DNA of 53,399 nucleotides from assembly GCA_034506175.1 (NCBI GenBank), contig JAPDQB010000044.1:1-53399 (forward strand), in the 5' to 3' direction. The position numbers and the translations under genes are program-made. Of this stretch, positions 33,010 through 41,265 are shown one piece after another (position 1 is the stretch's first letter; each line of letters opens with the position of its first letter). The notes under the pieces are model-generated. The model worked only from the letters and a program-made list of their open reading frames with translations. It was not told the origin of the DNA and did no database searches. The DNA is from a candidate division KSB1 bacterium. GTDB taxonomy: Bacteria; Zhuqueibacterota; Zhuqueibacteria; Zhuqueibacterales; Zhuqueibacteraceae.

Positions 33010-34611
33010 ATGCGTTTGAAATCCAAATTGCTGTTGGGATTTTTGGTTCTCGGTTTTGCGTTCAGTTGCCAGAAAAACGACGGCCAAAATCTTAACGAGC
33101 CCCCGCAAACCGTTGTCATCGGCTTGACCGGCGATTTCGATACATTTTTGGAATTGGGCACGGCCAACTCCGACGCGCTGCACGTCATCGAGGAGATGCT
33201 GTTTTTGACACTGTGCGAGCTGGACGAGGCGTTGAACTTGCAGCCGCGGCTGGCCAAATCGTGGCAAACCAGCGCCGACGGCAGAGAAGTCACCTTTACG
33301 CTGCGTGATGAAGTGTTGTGGTCGGATGGACAGCCGACCACTGCTGAGGATGTTCTCTTCACCTACCAACTGGCGGTCAATCCGCAAGTCGGCTACACCG
33401 GTCGCACCCGTTTCGCCGAAGTCGATACGGTGATCGTCCTGGATCCGCAGACGATCCGTTTCACCTTCAAAAAAAATTATCCCGAGGCGTTGTTGGATTT
33501 GCAAATTCCGATTTTGCCGAAACATATTCTGGCGGGCGTGCCGCCGGAGCAAATCCGGCAATGCGCCTTCAACCGCCAGCCGGTCGGCAATGGGCCGTTC
33601 GTGCTGAAAGAATGGCGCGCCAATGACCGCGCCGTCTTCGAGGCCAACGAGCGCTATTTTGCCGGACGGCCCAAGCTGGATCGCGTCGTGTTTCGCATCG
33701 TGCCGGACGAAACGGTTTTGATTTCCAGCGTGCTCACCGGCGACATCGATCTGCTGCCGTACGTCACGCCGAACCGCCTCACGGAGATCGATCATCAGCC
33801 TGAGGTGCGGCTGCTGAAATATCCCGATCGTGGCTACAGTTTTCTCGCGTTTAATTTGAACCGGCCGGTTTTTCAAGATCGTCGCGTGCGCCAGGGCGTG
33901 GCAAAAGCAATTCAGCGGCAAAATCTCATCGACGTGTTGCTGAACGGCAACGGCCGGTTGATTCCCGGCCCGATTCCGCCGTATTTTTGGGCGTATGACG
34001 AAACGCTGCCGGTCGACATTTTCAATCCCGATGAAGCCGAGGATTTGCTCGACCTGGCCGGCTGGATAGATAAAAACGGCGACGGCGTGCGCGAGCGCGA
34101 AGGCAGGCCGCTGGAATTTACGATGAAAACCAACGCCGACAACAAGCTGCGCAGCGATGCGCTGGTGATGATGCAGGCGGATTTGGAGAAAGTCGGCGTC
34201 AAGGCCAGGCCGGAGCTGCTGGAGTTCGGCAAGCTCGTCGAGGATGTTTTGCAGCGCCGCGATTTCGACACGGTTTTGCTCTCGTGGAAAACCGGCTACG
34301 CGGTCGATCCTTCGCAGGTCTGGCATTCGGACGCGATTCAAAACGGCTACAATTTGATTTCGTACCGCAACCCCCGCGTCGATTCGCTGCTGGTCGCCGC
34401 CCGGCAGGAAACTGATCGCGGCAAGGCCAAACCGCTGTGGGCCGCGTTCCAGCGTTTGGTGGCGGAAGATTGCCCCTACGTTTTTCTGTACAACCAGGAG
34501 AACCCGGCCGTTGTCCGGCAGCGTTTGCAAAATGTCAAAATGGACATGCGCGGCTATTTGATCAATATCGAAGCCTGGACGGTGGAAGAAACCCGAGTCG
34601 CCAAATTATAG
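33010..34611 (+). CDS. Oligopeptide-type ABC substrate-binding lipoprotein
   Basis: 533 residues with a lipoprotein signal (LGFAFSC, Cys20) and the SBP_bac_5 fold of DppA/OppA. Visible marks are LTLCELDEALNLQPRLAKSW, the family signature region SADGREVTFTLRDEVLWSDG, FTYQLAVNP, and the closing YVFLYNQENPAVV. Members capture peptides, nickel or sugars for ABC import. No permease or ATPase gene is nearby, so it either shares a transporter encoded elsewhere or acts as a sensor partner. The regulator gene follows after 85 nt on the same strand. Confidence 0.9.
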   Translation: MRLKSKLLLGFLVLGFAFSCQKNDGQNLNEPPQTVVIGLTGDFDTFLELGTANSDALHVIEEMLFLTLCELDEALNLQPRLAKSWQTSADGREVTFTLRDEVLWSDGQPTTAEDVLFTYQLAVNPQVGYTGRTRFAEVDTVIVLDPQTIRFTFKKNYPEALLDLQIPILPKHILAGVPPEQIRQCAFNRQPVGNGPFVLKEWRANDRAVFEANERYFAGRPKLDRVVFRIVPDETVLISSVLTGDIDLLPYVTPNRLTEIDHQPEVRLLKYPDRGYSFLAFNLNRPVFQDRRVRQGVAKAIQRQNLIDVLLNGNGRLIPGPIPPYFWAYDETLPVDIFNPDEAEDLLDLAGWIDKNGDGVREREGRPLEFTMKTNADNKLRSDALVMMQADLEKVGVKARPELLEFGKLVEDVLQRRDFDTVLLSWKTGYAVDPSQVWHSDAIQNGYNLISYRNPRVDSLLVAARQETDRGKAKPLWAAFQRLVAEDCPYVFLYNQENPAVVRQRLQNVKMDMRGYLINIEAWTVEETRVAKL

Positions 34612-34696
34612 TCCAGCGCTGGCGAATCGCAACCAATGAGAGCCTTTTTCAACATTGAAAATGAGTTTTTGAAAACGGTCAACACAAGGGAGCCGA

Positions 34697-36163
34697 TTGA
34701 AAACAACGGAATTAAAATACAAAATTCTCGTGATCGGCGAGCGCGGCCTTAACGAGACGGTGCGGCGCTGCCTGCCCGATGAGGACGAAATCGCCGTGCT
34801 GTCGTGCAACTCGGAGGAGAAAGCCCGGGAGAATCTGACGAAATACGCGCCGGATTTGATCGTAGCCGACTTCGACCTGTCGGCGTTCAAGCCGATAAAA
34901 TTTTTGACCGAGCTGTTCAGCAACGGCGAGCGCCGCGACATTGTGATGCTGGCGGCGGCGCCGTTGATCGAAGACGTGGTCAAGTGCATGCAGCTCGGCG
35001 CGCGCGAGTTTTTGCAACTGCCAAAGGAAAATCTCAAGCTGCACGAGACGCTCAAAAATTTTTATTTGCATTGGCAGAAGAATCAAAAAGGCGCAGCGTT
35101 CATCGCGCAGCAGCACGAGCGCTTTGGCGTGAGCGGCATCATCGGCGAAAGCCCGCAAATGCAAAACGTCATCCAGCTCATCAAAAAAATCACCAGCCGG
35201 CGCTGGGTGACGGTGTTGATTCGCGGCGAAACCGGCACCGGCAAGGAAGTGGTGGCGCGCGCCATTCATTACGGCAGCTCGGAGACTTCTCCTCTTGCGC
35301 CCTTTGTGGAAGTCAATTGCACCGCGATTCCGGAAAATCTGCTGGAGGCCGAGCTGTTCGGCTACGAGAAAGGCGCGTTCACCGACGCCAAATTCAGCAA
35401 GAAAGGCCTTTTTGAGCTGGCGGAGGGCGGCACGCTGTTTCTCGACGAAATCGGCGACATGAGCCTGGTTTTGCAGGCAAAGCTTTTGAAGGCCATCGAG
35501 GAGAAGCGCTTTCGCCGGCTGGGCGGCACGCAGAGCATCGAAGTGAAAACGCGGATCATGGCCGGCACGCACGCCGACTTGGAGAAGGGCATCGAAGAAG
35601 GGCGCTTTCGCCGCGATTTGTATTACCGGCTGAACGTCATCAATATTTTTCTGCCGGCGCTGCGGGAGCGCGGCAACGATATTTTGCTGCTGGCGCGCCA
35701 TTTTCTTCACGAATATGCCGGCGAGTACAACGCCGTGGCGCGCAAATTTTCGGCGGCGGCGGAAGAGGCGTTGATGAGCTACGACTGGCCCGGCAACGTG
35801 CGGGAGTTGCAGCACGTGGTCGAGCGCGCCGTCATGCTCGGCGACAGCCCGGTGATCGAGGTGAAAGATATTTACGAGGCCCTTGGCGTGGAACCGAAGC
35901 CCCTGCGGGCGCAGCCGAAAACCCCATCCAACGGTGCGAGCGCCATTGCCTCGCCCTCGGGCTGGAGCCGGGTCATCGAGATTCCGCCGGAGGGCATCTC
36001 GCTGCAGGAAGGCGAGAGCAAATTGATCGAAGAAATCCTGCGTTTGACGAAGTGGAACAAAACCCGCGCCTCGCAAATTTTGGGCATCTCGCGCCCGCGC
36101 TTGAGCCGGAAGATTGAGGAATATCAAATCAAGCAGGGGCAGCACGCGGTCGCGGCGCACTAA
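34697..36163 (+). CDS. Sigma-54-dependent response regulator
   Basis: 488 residues: receiver domain (1-125; phospho-acceptor Asp58 in IVADFD, Lys110; the acidic pocket has Glu15, so it is slightly unusual), AAA+ domain (about 145-385) with RGETGTGKEVV, the sigma-54-contact loop GAFTDA, GGTLFLDEIGDMS and RDLYYRLNVI, and a C-terminal Fis-type helix-turn-helix (LTKWNKTRASQILGISRPRLSRKI). It should activate sigma-54 promoters from upstream sites, and two such promoters lie in this window (3641, 14133). The start is TTG at 34697: AAGGGAG precedes it by 6 nt and no ATG fits. No histidine kinase gene is adjacent. A strong hairpin follows the stop. Confidence 0.93.
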   Translation: MKTTELKYKILVIGERGLNETVRRCLPDEDEIAVLSCNSEEKARENLTKYAPDLIVADFDLSAFKPIKFLTELFSNGERRDIVMLAAAPLIEDVVKCMQLGAREFLQLPKENLKLHETLKNFYLHWQKNQKGAAFIAQQHERFGVSGIIGESPQMQNVIQLIKKITSRRWVTVLIRGETGTGKEVVARAIHYGSSETSPLAPFVEVNCTAIPENLLEAELFGYEKGAFTDAKFSKKGLFELAEGGTLFLDEIGDMSLVLQAKLLKAIEEKRFRRLGGTQSIEVKTRIMAGTHADLEKGIEEGRFRRDLYYRLNVINIFLPALRERGNDILLLARHFLHEYAGEYNAVARKFSAAAEEALMSYDWPGNVRELQHVVERAVMLGDSPVIEVKDIYEALGVEPKPLRAQPKTPSNGASAIASPSGWSRVIEIPPEGISLQEGESKLIEEILRLTKWNKTRASQILGISRPRLSRKIEEYQIKQGQHAVAAH

Positions 36164-36185
36164 CCCTTGCAGGGGTAGCCTTTCC

Positions 36186-36229
36186 AAATGACAACGCCAC
36201 TTACTTAATGGTAAGTGGCGTTGTCATTT
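36186..36229 (+). terminator. Strong hairpin after the regulator gene
   Basis: A perfect 19-bp stem, AAATGACAACGCCACTTAC / GTAAGTGGCGTTGTCATTT, with a 6-nt loop TTAATG, begins 22 nt after the regulator stop codon. Only a short T stretch (TTTCTATT) follows, so termination is likely but not certain; it could also protect the 3' end. Confidence 0.65.
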
Positions 36230-36268
36230 CTATTCCCGCTTGTATTCGCATTCCTTGCTCTTACGCGT

Positions 36269-36334
36269 ACTCATACTCTTAATCTTGCTCGCCTTTCAAA
36301 CGCTTTAAAAGCGAGCAAGAGTAAAAATATGAGT
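36269..36334. repeat. 24-bp imperfect inverted repeat
   Basis: Arms 36269-36292 and 36311-36334 (ACTCATACTCTTAATC start; GCGAGCAAGAGTAAAA start) pair at 21 of 24 positions around an 18-nt loop. It lies between the terminator hairpin and the promoter of the toxin-like pair. It could be a second terminator-like structure or a remnant of a mobile unit. Confidence 0.5.
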
Positions 36335-36353
36335 ATAAGCAAGAAAATTATCC

Positions 36354-36382
36354 TTGTTATTTTTCGGGCGTTGTGGTATATT
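36354..36382 (+). promoter_or_regulatory. Predicted sigma-70-type promoter of the toxin-like pair
   Basis: TTGTTA (36354-36359), a 17-nt spacer and TATATT (36377-36382) lie 41 nt before the ATG at 36423. This is the only clear housekeeping-type promoter I could pick in the window, and it suits a self-contained two-gene unit. Confidence 0.55.
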
Positions 36383-36422
36383 TTGTAAAGCGGAATGAGC
36401 TAAACAATTTTAGTGGATGAAA

Positions 36423-36785
36423 ATGATCGAAGCTGAATTCGAAAAAGAAGAATTGATTTTACAGGAGATTTACCGTCTCTCAAAGCATCTCGATGGCATT
36501 CCTGAGATTTCACGCGCAAATGGCGCAGGTGAGGCGGATTTTGCCAGGCTTAAAGCTTTGCAGTAAGAAGTCATCCAAAAAACTTTGGCTGCTCTCAAAA
36601 TAAATAAGACCGCTTTTTCGGTCACGTCTCTTTTTGATGATTCGGGCGACAAGGCCTATTGGCTTTCCCGTTCGCCTGAAGAGCGCTTGCGGCACATGGA
36701 AATTCTCCGCCGGATAAACTATGGCACTCAAGCTACCGCTCGACTTCAAAGAGTTCTTGAGTTTGCTCAACGCGAAGAAAGTTGA
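36423..36785 (+). pseudogene. Partner of nucleotidyltransferase toxin, nonsense-interrupted
   Basis: One frame of 121 codons runs from the ATG at 36423 (MIEAEFEKEELILQEIYRL) to 36785, broken by a TAA at 36564-36566 in LKALQ-stop-EVIQKTLAALK. Sequence on both sides is protein-like and in the same frame. The second half (SPEERLRHMEILRRINYG, then ATARLQRVLEFAQ) is typical of small proteins encoded just before AbiEii-like nucleotidyltransferases. It overlaps the next gene by 65 nt. A single base change explains the stop. The downstream half could still be made from an internal TTG (36585). The antitoxin role is inferred from position. Confidence 0.65.
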
Positions 36786-37137
36786 GTATCTTTTGATCGG
36801 CGGTTATGCGGTCGGATATTACGGCTTTCCGCGAACGACTAAAGATATCGACATTTGGATCGCACTCAATCCCATCAATGCGGAACGGCTGGTCGCTGCG
36901 CTGCGGGACTTCGGTTTCGATGTTCCCGAGTTATCGGTGAATCTATTCTTAAAAGACAATAGTATCGTCCGTATGGGGGTGCCGCCGATGCGCATCGAAA
37001 TTACAACTTCAATTTCAGGCGTGGATTTTGAAGAATGTTATGCCGAACGTACAGTTGCGATCATTGACGGCGTCAAAGCCAATAAAAAAGCAATTGGCAG
37101 ACCTATTGATTTGCACGATCTTGGCAATTTACCATAG
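36721..37137 (+). CDS. Nucleotidyltransferase, AbiEii/type IV toxin-like
   Basis: 138 residues. LLIGGYAVGYYGFPRTTKDIDIWI carries the nucleotidyltransferase GG and DxD signature, and the end NKKAIGRPIDLHDLGNLP is the usual C-terminus of the small AbiEii-like / DUF6036-type proteins. Such proteins act as toxins in type IV toxin-antitoxin or abortive-infection systems, transferring nucleotides to a cellular target. Length is normal, so this gene looks intact although its overlapping partner has an in-frame stop. It lies 9 nt before the TPR lipoprotein gene and may read through into it. Confidence 0.82.
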   Translation: MALKLPLDFKEFLSLLNAKKVEYLLIGGYAVGYYGFPRTTKDIDIWIALNPINAERLVAALRDFGFDVPELSVNLFLKDNSIVRMGVPPMRIEITTSISGVDFEECYAERTVAIIDGVKANKKAIGRPIDLHDLGNLP

Positions 37138-37146
37138 ACGACACTT

Positions 37147-39114
37147 ATGACAAAGACCACTAAACTCATTTTAAAATTCGGTTTATTCTTCTTACTCACT
37201 TTCGGGCTGGGCTGCACCAGCACGACGCCCAAATTAGAGGGTGATTCCAAGCCGGTCGCCGGGCGGTACAAATCCTTCCGCGAGGCCGATCCGCGCGCCA
37301 CGGACCTGGTGGTTCGCGGGGCGCTGGCCGAACTGAAGGGCGATTACGGCGCGGCGCTGAATGACTATCAGGAAGCCTTGCTGTTTGATTCGACTTCGGT
37401 GTCGCTGCACAACGCCATCGCCGAGATTTACCTGATCTTGAACCGGACGGAAAGCGCGATTCAAATGCTCCGGCGCGCCCTCCGGCTCGATCCCCGCCAT
37501 ATCGAAACCCGCGAAAATCTGGCGGCGGCTTATCGCGAAAGCAATCAAATCGAGGCAGCGGTGAAGGAATACGAAACGATTCTCACCATCGAGCCGGAGA
37601 ACATTCAGGCCATGGCGGTGCTGGCGAATTATTATTTGCAGCGCCGCGAGCAGGACAAGGCCATCGCGATGTATCAAAAGCTGGTCGATCGCGGCGAAGC
37701 CGGCCCTCGTGAGTGGTTCGGCCTCGGCATGTTGTATCTCTCGCAGAAGCGCTATGATGAGGCGATGCAGGTTTTCAAAGATTATCTGAAAGATTCGCCG
37801 GGCGACGAGCGCGCCCATCTTTCCGTCGGCGCGGTGTACGAAGCCCAAAAAGACACGGCGGCGCTGATCGCTTGGTATCAAAACACCCTGAGCCGCAACG
37901 AGGATTTTGACGAAATCCGCAACGCGCTGAAACGCCTGCTGGTGGCGCAGAAAAATTTCGACGCCGCGATCGCGCTGCTCGAAGCGCAGAGCCGGCGCGA
38001 TTCGACGAATCTCGAGATTCTCGGCGACTTGTACGAATTGTATTTGCAGAAGCGCGACACGACGGCGGCCCGCAAAAAGTTGGACGCGGTGATCGCCGCG
38101 CTGGCGGCGCGTTTTGCCAAAGACTCCAGCGACGTGGAAGCGCTGATGCAAATGAGCGAAATTTACGCGCAAAAAGGCGACAAGAAAAGTTCGCAAGCCA
38201 CGCTCGACCGGGCAATCGGCCTTTTACAAACGCGCGCCGACAAGGATTCGACCGGTGGCGAAAAATGGCTGCAACTGGGGAGTTTGTACATGCAGCGCGG
38301 AGACACGATGCGCGCGGGGAAAGCCTACCAACGCGCCACGCAAATCGCACCGCAAAATTATCTGACATTTTACGCCTTGGGCAGTTGGCATTACGATCAG
38401 AATCATCTGGATTCGGCCGCGGTGTATTTGGAAAAAGCCGGCCAGCTCAACCGGCGCGACCCGCGAATCTGGATGCAGCTCGGCCTGGCCAACATGCGCC
38501 GCAATAAAAACGAAGAGGCGCAAAAAAATCTGGAGCGGGCCTACGAGCTGGCGCCGAATAATCCGAATGTGAATTTTCTTTTGGGCATGGTGTTGAGCCA
38601 GCAACGCCAGCACGAACGTGCCGTTAACCATCTCACCACGGCTTTGAACGCCGACCCCGACAACATCGGCATCCTGGGAACGCTGGCGGCAACGCTGGAC
38701 GAGCTGGGCCGTCATGCCGAGTCAGATTCGATCTATGAACGCGCTTTGCGCCTGGCGCCGGATGATGCGACATTGTTGAACAATTTCAGCTACAGCCTGT
38801 CCGAGCGCGGCATTCGTCTCGACGAAGCGCTCAGCATGGTCAAACGCGCGTTGGAGAAAGAGCCCGAGAATGGCGCGTTTCTCGACACCATCGGCTGGGT
38901 TTATTATCAAATGGGCAAGTATGATTTGGCGCTCGAATATATTTTACAGGCGATTCAAACACGCGATTCCTCGGCGGAGGTGTTCGAGCATCTCGGCGAT
39001 GTCTATCACAAACTCGGGCAGCCGGCCAATGCGCAGAAGTATTGGCAAAAAGCCCTGCAGTTGGACGGCTCGCGCAAAAGCTTGCAGGAAAAATTGGGAT
39101 CGCTGAAAGATTGA
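37147..39114 (+). CDS. TPR-repeat lipoprotein
   Basis: 655 residues with a lipoprotein signal (LTFGLGC, Cys23) and about 14-16 tetratricopeptide repeats across the rest; recognisable units include YQEALLFDSTSVSLHNAIAE, LRRALRLDPRHIETRENLA and YERALRLAPDDATLLNNFSY. It is probably an outer-membrane scaffold exposed to the periplasm. In polysaccharide loci such proteins help assemble export machinery. The DUF4292 lipoprotein gene begins 1 nt later. The repeat pairing ALxxDP and the final tandem LGDVYHKLGQPANAQKYW resemble peptidase-linked or PilF-like TPR proteins, but no other domain is present. Confidence 0.92.
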   Translation: MTKTTKLILKFGLFFLLTFGLGCTSTTPKLEGDSKPVAGRYKSFREADPRATDLVVRGALAELKGDYGAALNDYQEALLFDSTSVSLHNAIAEIYLILNRTESAIQMLRRALRLDPRHIETRENLAAAYRESNQIEAAVKEYETILTIEPENIQAMAVLANYYLQRREQDKAIAMYQKLVDRGEAGPREWFGLGMLYLSQKRYDEAMQVFKDYLKDSPGDERAHLSVGAVYEAQKDTAALIAWYQNTLSRNEDFDEIRNALKRLLVAQKNFDAAIALLEAQSRRDSTNLEILGDLYELYLQKRDTTAARKKLDAVIAALAARFAKDSSDVEALMQMSEIYAQKGDKKSSQATLDRAIGLLQTRADKDSTGGEKWLQLGSLYMQRGDTMRAGKAYQRATQIAPQNYLTFYALGSWHYDQNHLDSAAVYLEKAGQLNRRDPRIWMQLGLANMRRNKNEEAQKNLERAYELAPNNPNVNFLLGMVLSQQRQHERAVNHLTTALNADPDNIGILGTLAATLDELGRHAESDSIYERALRLAPDDATLLNNFSYSLSERGIRLDEALSMVKRALEKEPENGAFLDTIGWVYYQMGKYDLALEYILQAIQTRDSSAEVFEHLGDVYHKLGQPANAQKYWQKALQLDGSRKSLQEKLGSLKD

Positions 39115-39115
39115 A

Positions 39116-40063
39116 GTGATGCAAGAGATGTTGATTCATCCTAAAAAAAATTCCCCTGCCGATAGAAACAATGCAACGGATGGAATCGCTTGCTTTTTGG
39201 TGTTGCTTGTAGCCGGGTTGATCTTGTCCGGCTGCGCGGGCCGGGCGCCAAAGTTGGATCATGAGTGGCAGCCGCAGGAGTTGTACGGGCGCGTGGTCGA
39301 GAATTACCGGCGCTTGCAAACTTTTCGCGGCGAGGGCCCACTTACCGTCGAGTCGCCGGCATATCGCCTCAGCGCGCCGGCGCGCATTTTGGTTTTGAAA
39401 CCGGATTCGATCTTCATCAAAGTTGAGGCGGCGCTGGGAGTCGACGCCGGTTTTTTCTTTGCGGATCGCCGCCAGTTTGCCACTTTTTCACCGCTGGAAA
39501 ATCTTTACTTGTACGGCGAAACCTCGCGCGTTCGCGAGCTGACGCTCTTTCAAATGGATTTGACTTACGACGAGATGATGAGCGGCATGGTCGGCGCGGC
39601 GCTGCCGCCTTTTGACAGCACCTTTATCATCACCCGCGACGGCGAGATGTATCGCTTCGAAGGCAAACGCCGGCAACGTTTCAACGATAACGCCGCCAAC
39701 GGCTTGACGCAATACGCCGCCGCAGAAATTGACAGCGCGCTCTGGCGCGTCACCTATTGGGTCAACGCCGAACGCGGCGTCGTGACCAAAGCCGAAGAGC
39801 GTCTGGCCAGCGGCGAATTATACGCGCGGCAGGAGTTCAAGCGTTTTCGGCAAGTGCGCGGGGTCTGGTTGCCGCAATTGATTCAAATGCAGCGCCCCGG
39901 CGCCAAAGAACGCTTGACGATTTTTTACAACCGCGTCGAAGTCAACGACAAAATTGCCGCATCTGAATTTGTCATTCACCTGCCCAAGAATGCCAAGCGC
40001 GTCAACCTTTCCGAGCCGAACAATCCCCAGGAAATTGAAAAGCCCTTGTTAGAGAATTTATGA
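39116..40063 (+). CDS. DUF4292 lipoprotein, LolA/LolB-like
   Basis: 315 residues, lipobox LILSGC (Cys40). The body fits DUF4292 from the FCB group: FRGEGPLTVESPAYRLSA, VEAALGVDAGFFFADRRQFATFSPLENLYLYG, and LPKNAKRVNL near the end. The fold is thought to resemble LolA/LolB, a hydrophobic-cargo carrier at the outer membrane. The N-terminal region before the signal helix is long (about 25 residues), so the start may be the ATG at 39119 or 39128 in place of the GTG at 39116. It overlaps the next GT gene by 4 nt (ATGA), as in a tightly coupled operon. Confidence 0.85.
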   Translation: MMQEMLIHPKKNSPADRNNATDGIACFLVLLVAGLILSGCAGRAPKLDHEWQPQELYGRVVENYRRLQTFRGEGPLTVESPAYRLSAPARILVLKPDSIFIKVEAALGVDAGFFFADRRQFATFSPLENLYLYGETSRVRELTLFQMDLTYDEMMSGMVGAALPPFDSTFIITRDGEMYRFEGKRRQRFNDNAANGLTQYAAAEIDSALWRVTYWVNAERGVVTKAEERLASGELYARQEFKRFRQVRGVWLPQLIQMQRPGAKERLTIFYNRVEVNDKIAASEFVIHLPKNAKRVNLSEPNNPQEIEKPLLENL

Positions 40064-41265
40064 ATCCGGAAACACCCATCGAGAAATCTCCGCCGTCGCT
40101 TCGACCAGCAGAACATAGAAATCGCCGGCGTCGACGCTCAAGACGAAAATCCGGCCAGGCGGCGCAAAGTGCCGCAGCGCCAGACCACAACACGAGGCCG
40201 CCAGCCACCACCACCACCGACAATACTGACGGGCATTTGAACGTGAAGGCGAAATCCACCCCGACGGCTGCAGCCCGGCCACAGCCCAACTCACTGCCAC
40301 GATCTTCGGCGACGCCAACAGAGCCGCTCGCGCTCTCGGTGGTGATTCCGCTCGTCAACGAAGCGGCTTCGCTGACGGAACTGCATGGCAACTTAACCGA
40401 AGTGTTGAATCGCCTGCGCGTTCAGGCTGAAATGATTTTCGTCGACGACGGTTCGACGGATGATTCGTTCGAGATTTTGCAGCGCTTGCAAAAACGCGAC
40501 CGGCGCGTGCGCGTCATTCAATTTCGCCGCAACTACGGCAAATCCGCGGCGCTGGCCGCGGGCTTCTCGCGGGCGAAAGGCCGCTACATTGTCACGATGG
40601 ATGCCGACCTGCAAGACGATCCCGAGGAAATTCCGCATCTTTTGAATGAATTGCGCCGCGGCTGCGATTTGGTTTCCGGCTGGAAAAAACGCCGCCACGA
40701 CAAATTGTCCAAGCGCCTGGCCTCCAAAGTTTTCAATACCGTCACGAGCTTTCTCACCGGCCTGAAGCTGCACGACATCAATTGCGGCTTGAAAGCGTAT
40801 CGCCGCGAAGTCACCGACAGCATTCACGTGTACGGCCAGTTGCATCGCTATTTGCCGGTGCTGGCGTTCAAAGAAGGCTTTCGCGTCAGCGAAACCGAGG
40901 TGCGGCATCATCCGCGCAAATACGGCAAAAGCAAATTCGGCCTGTCGCGTTATACCAGCGGCTTTTTCGATTTGCTGACGGTGCTGTTTTTGACGCGCTA
41001 CACCCGGCGGCCGCTGCATCTTTTTGGGATCGGCGGACTCACCTCTTTCCTGCTCGGCTTCGGCATCAGCGCCTATCTGACGTACGAGCGCTTGTTCAAC
41101 CATCGCTATCTCACCAACCGGCCGATTCTATGGCTCGGCCTGCTGCTGATTATTGTCGGCATACAATTGATCTCGTTCGGCTTGTTGGGCGAAATGCTCG
41201 CCGCGACGCAAAATCACGCGCCGAATTACGGCATTAAAGCCGAACTGGGCTTTGAGAAAAGATGA
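40060..41265 (+). CDS. DPM1/GtrB-type glycosyltransferase with basic tail
   Basis: 401 residues. Residues 1-88 are disordered and rich in Arg, Pro, Ala and Thr (HRNRRRRRSRRKSG, PPATTTTDNTDG). The GT2 domain follows: SVVIPLVNEAASL, FVDDGSTDDS, VTMDADLQDDPEEI, and RHHPRKYGKSKFGLSRY, the signature of polyprenyl-phosphate glycosyltransferases. Two C-terminal helices (LFGIGGLTSFLLGFGISAYL; LWLGLLLIIVGIQLISFGLL) anchor it. It probably makes a polyprenyl-phosphate-linked sugar donor used outside the cytoplasm. The basic extension is unusual for the family and may bind membrane lipid or nucleic acid. Confidence 0.9.
   Translation: MNPETPIEKSPPSLRPAEHRNRRRRRSRRKSGQAAQSAAAPDHNTRPPATTTTDNTDGHLNVKAKSTPTAAARPQPNSLPRSSATPTEPLALSVVIPLVNEAASLTELHGNLTEVLNRLRVQAEMIFVDDGSTDDSFEILQRLQKRDRRVRVIQFRRNYGKSAALAAGFSRAKGRYIVTMDADLQDDPEEIPHLLNELRRGCDLVSGWKKRRHDKLSKRLASKVFNTVTSFLTGLKLHDINCGLKAYRREVTDSIHVYGQLHRYLPVLAFKEGFRVSETEVRHHPRKYGKSKFGLSRYTSGFFDLLTVLFLTRYTRRPLHLFGIGGLTSFLLGFGISAYLTYERLFNHRYLTNRPILWLGLLLIIVGIQLISFGLLGEMLAATQNHAPNYGIKAELGFEKR

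Noticed and set aside
36186..36334. Insertion sequence or miniature transposon
   Set aside because: The hairpin and the 24-bp inverted repeat have no transposase or target-site duplication that I can see; the first is better read as a terminator.
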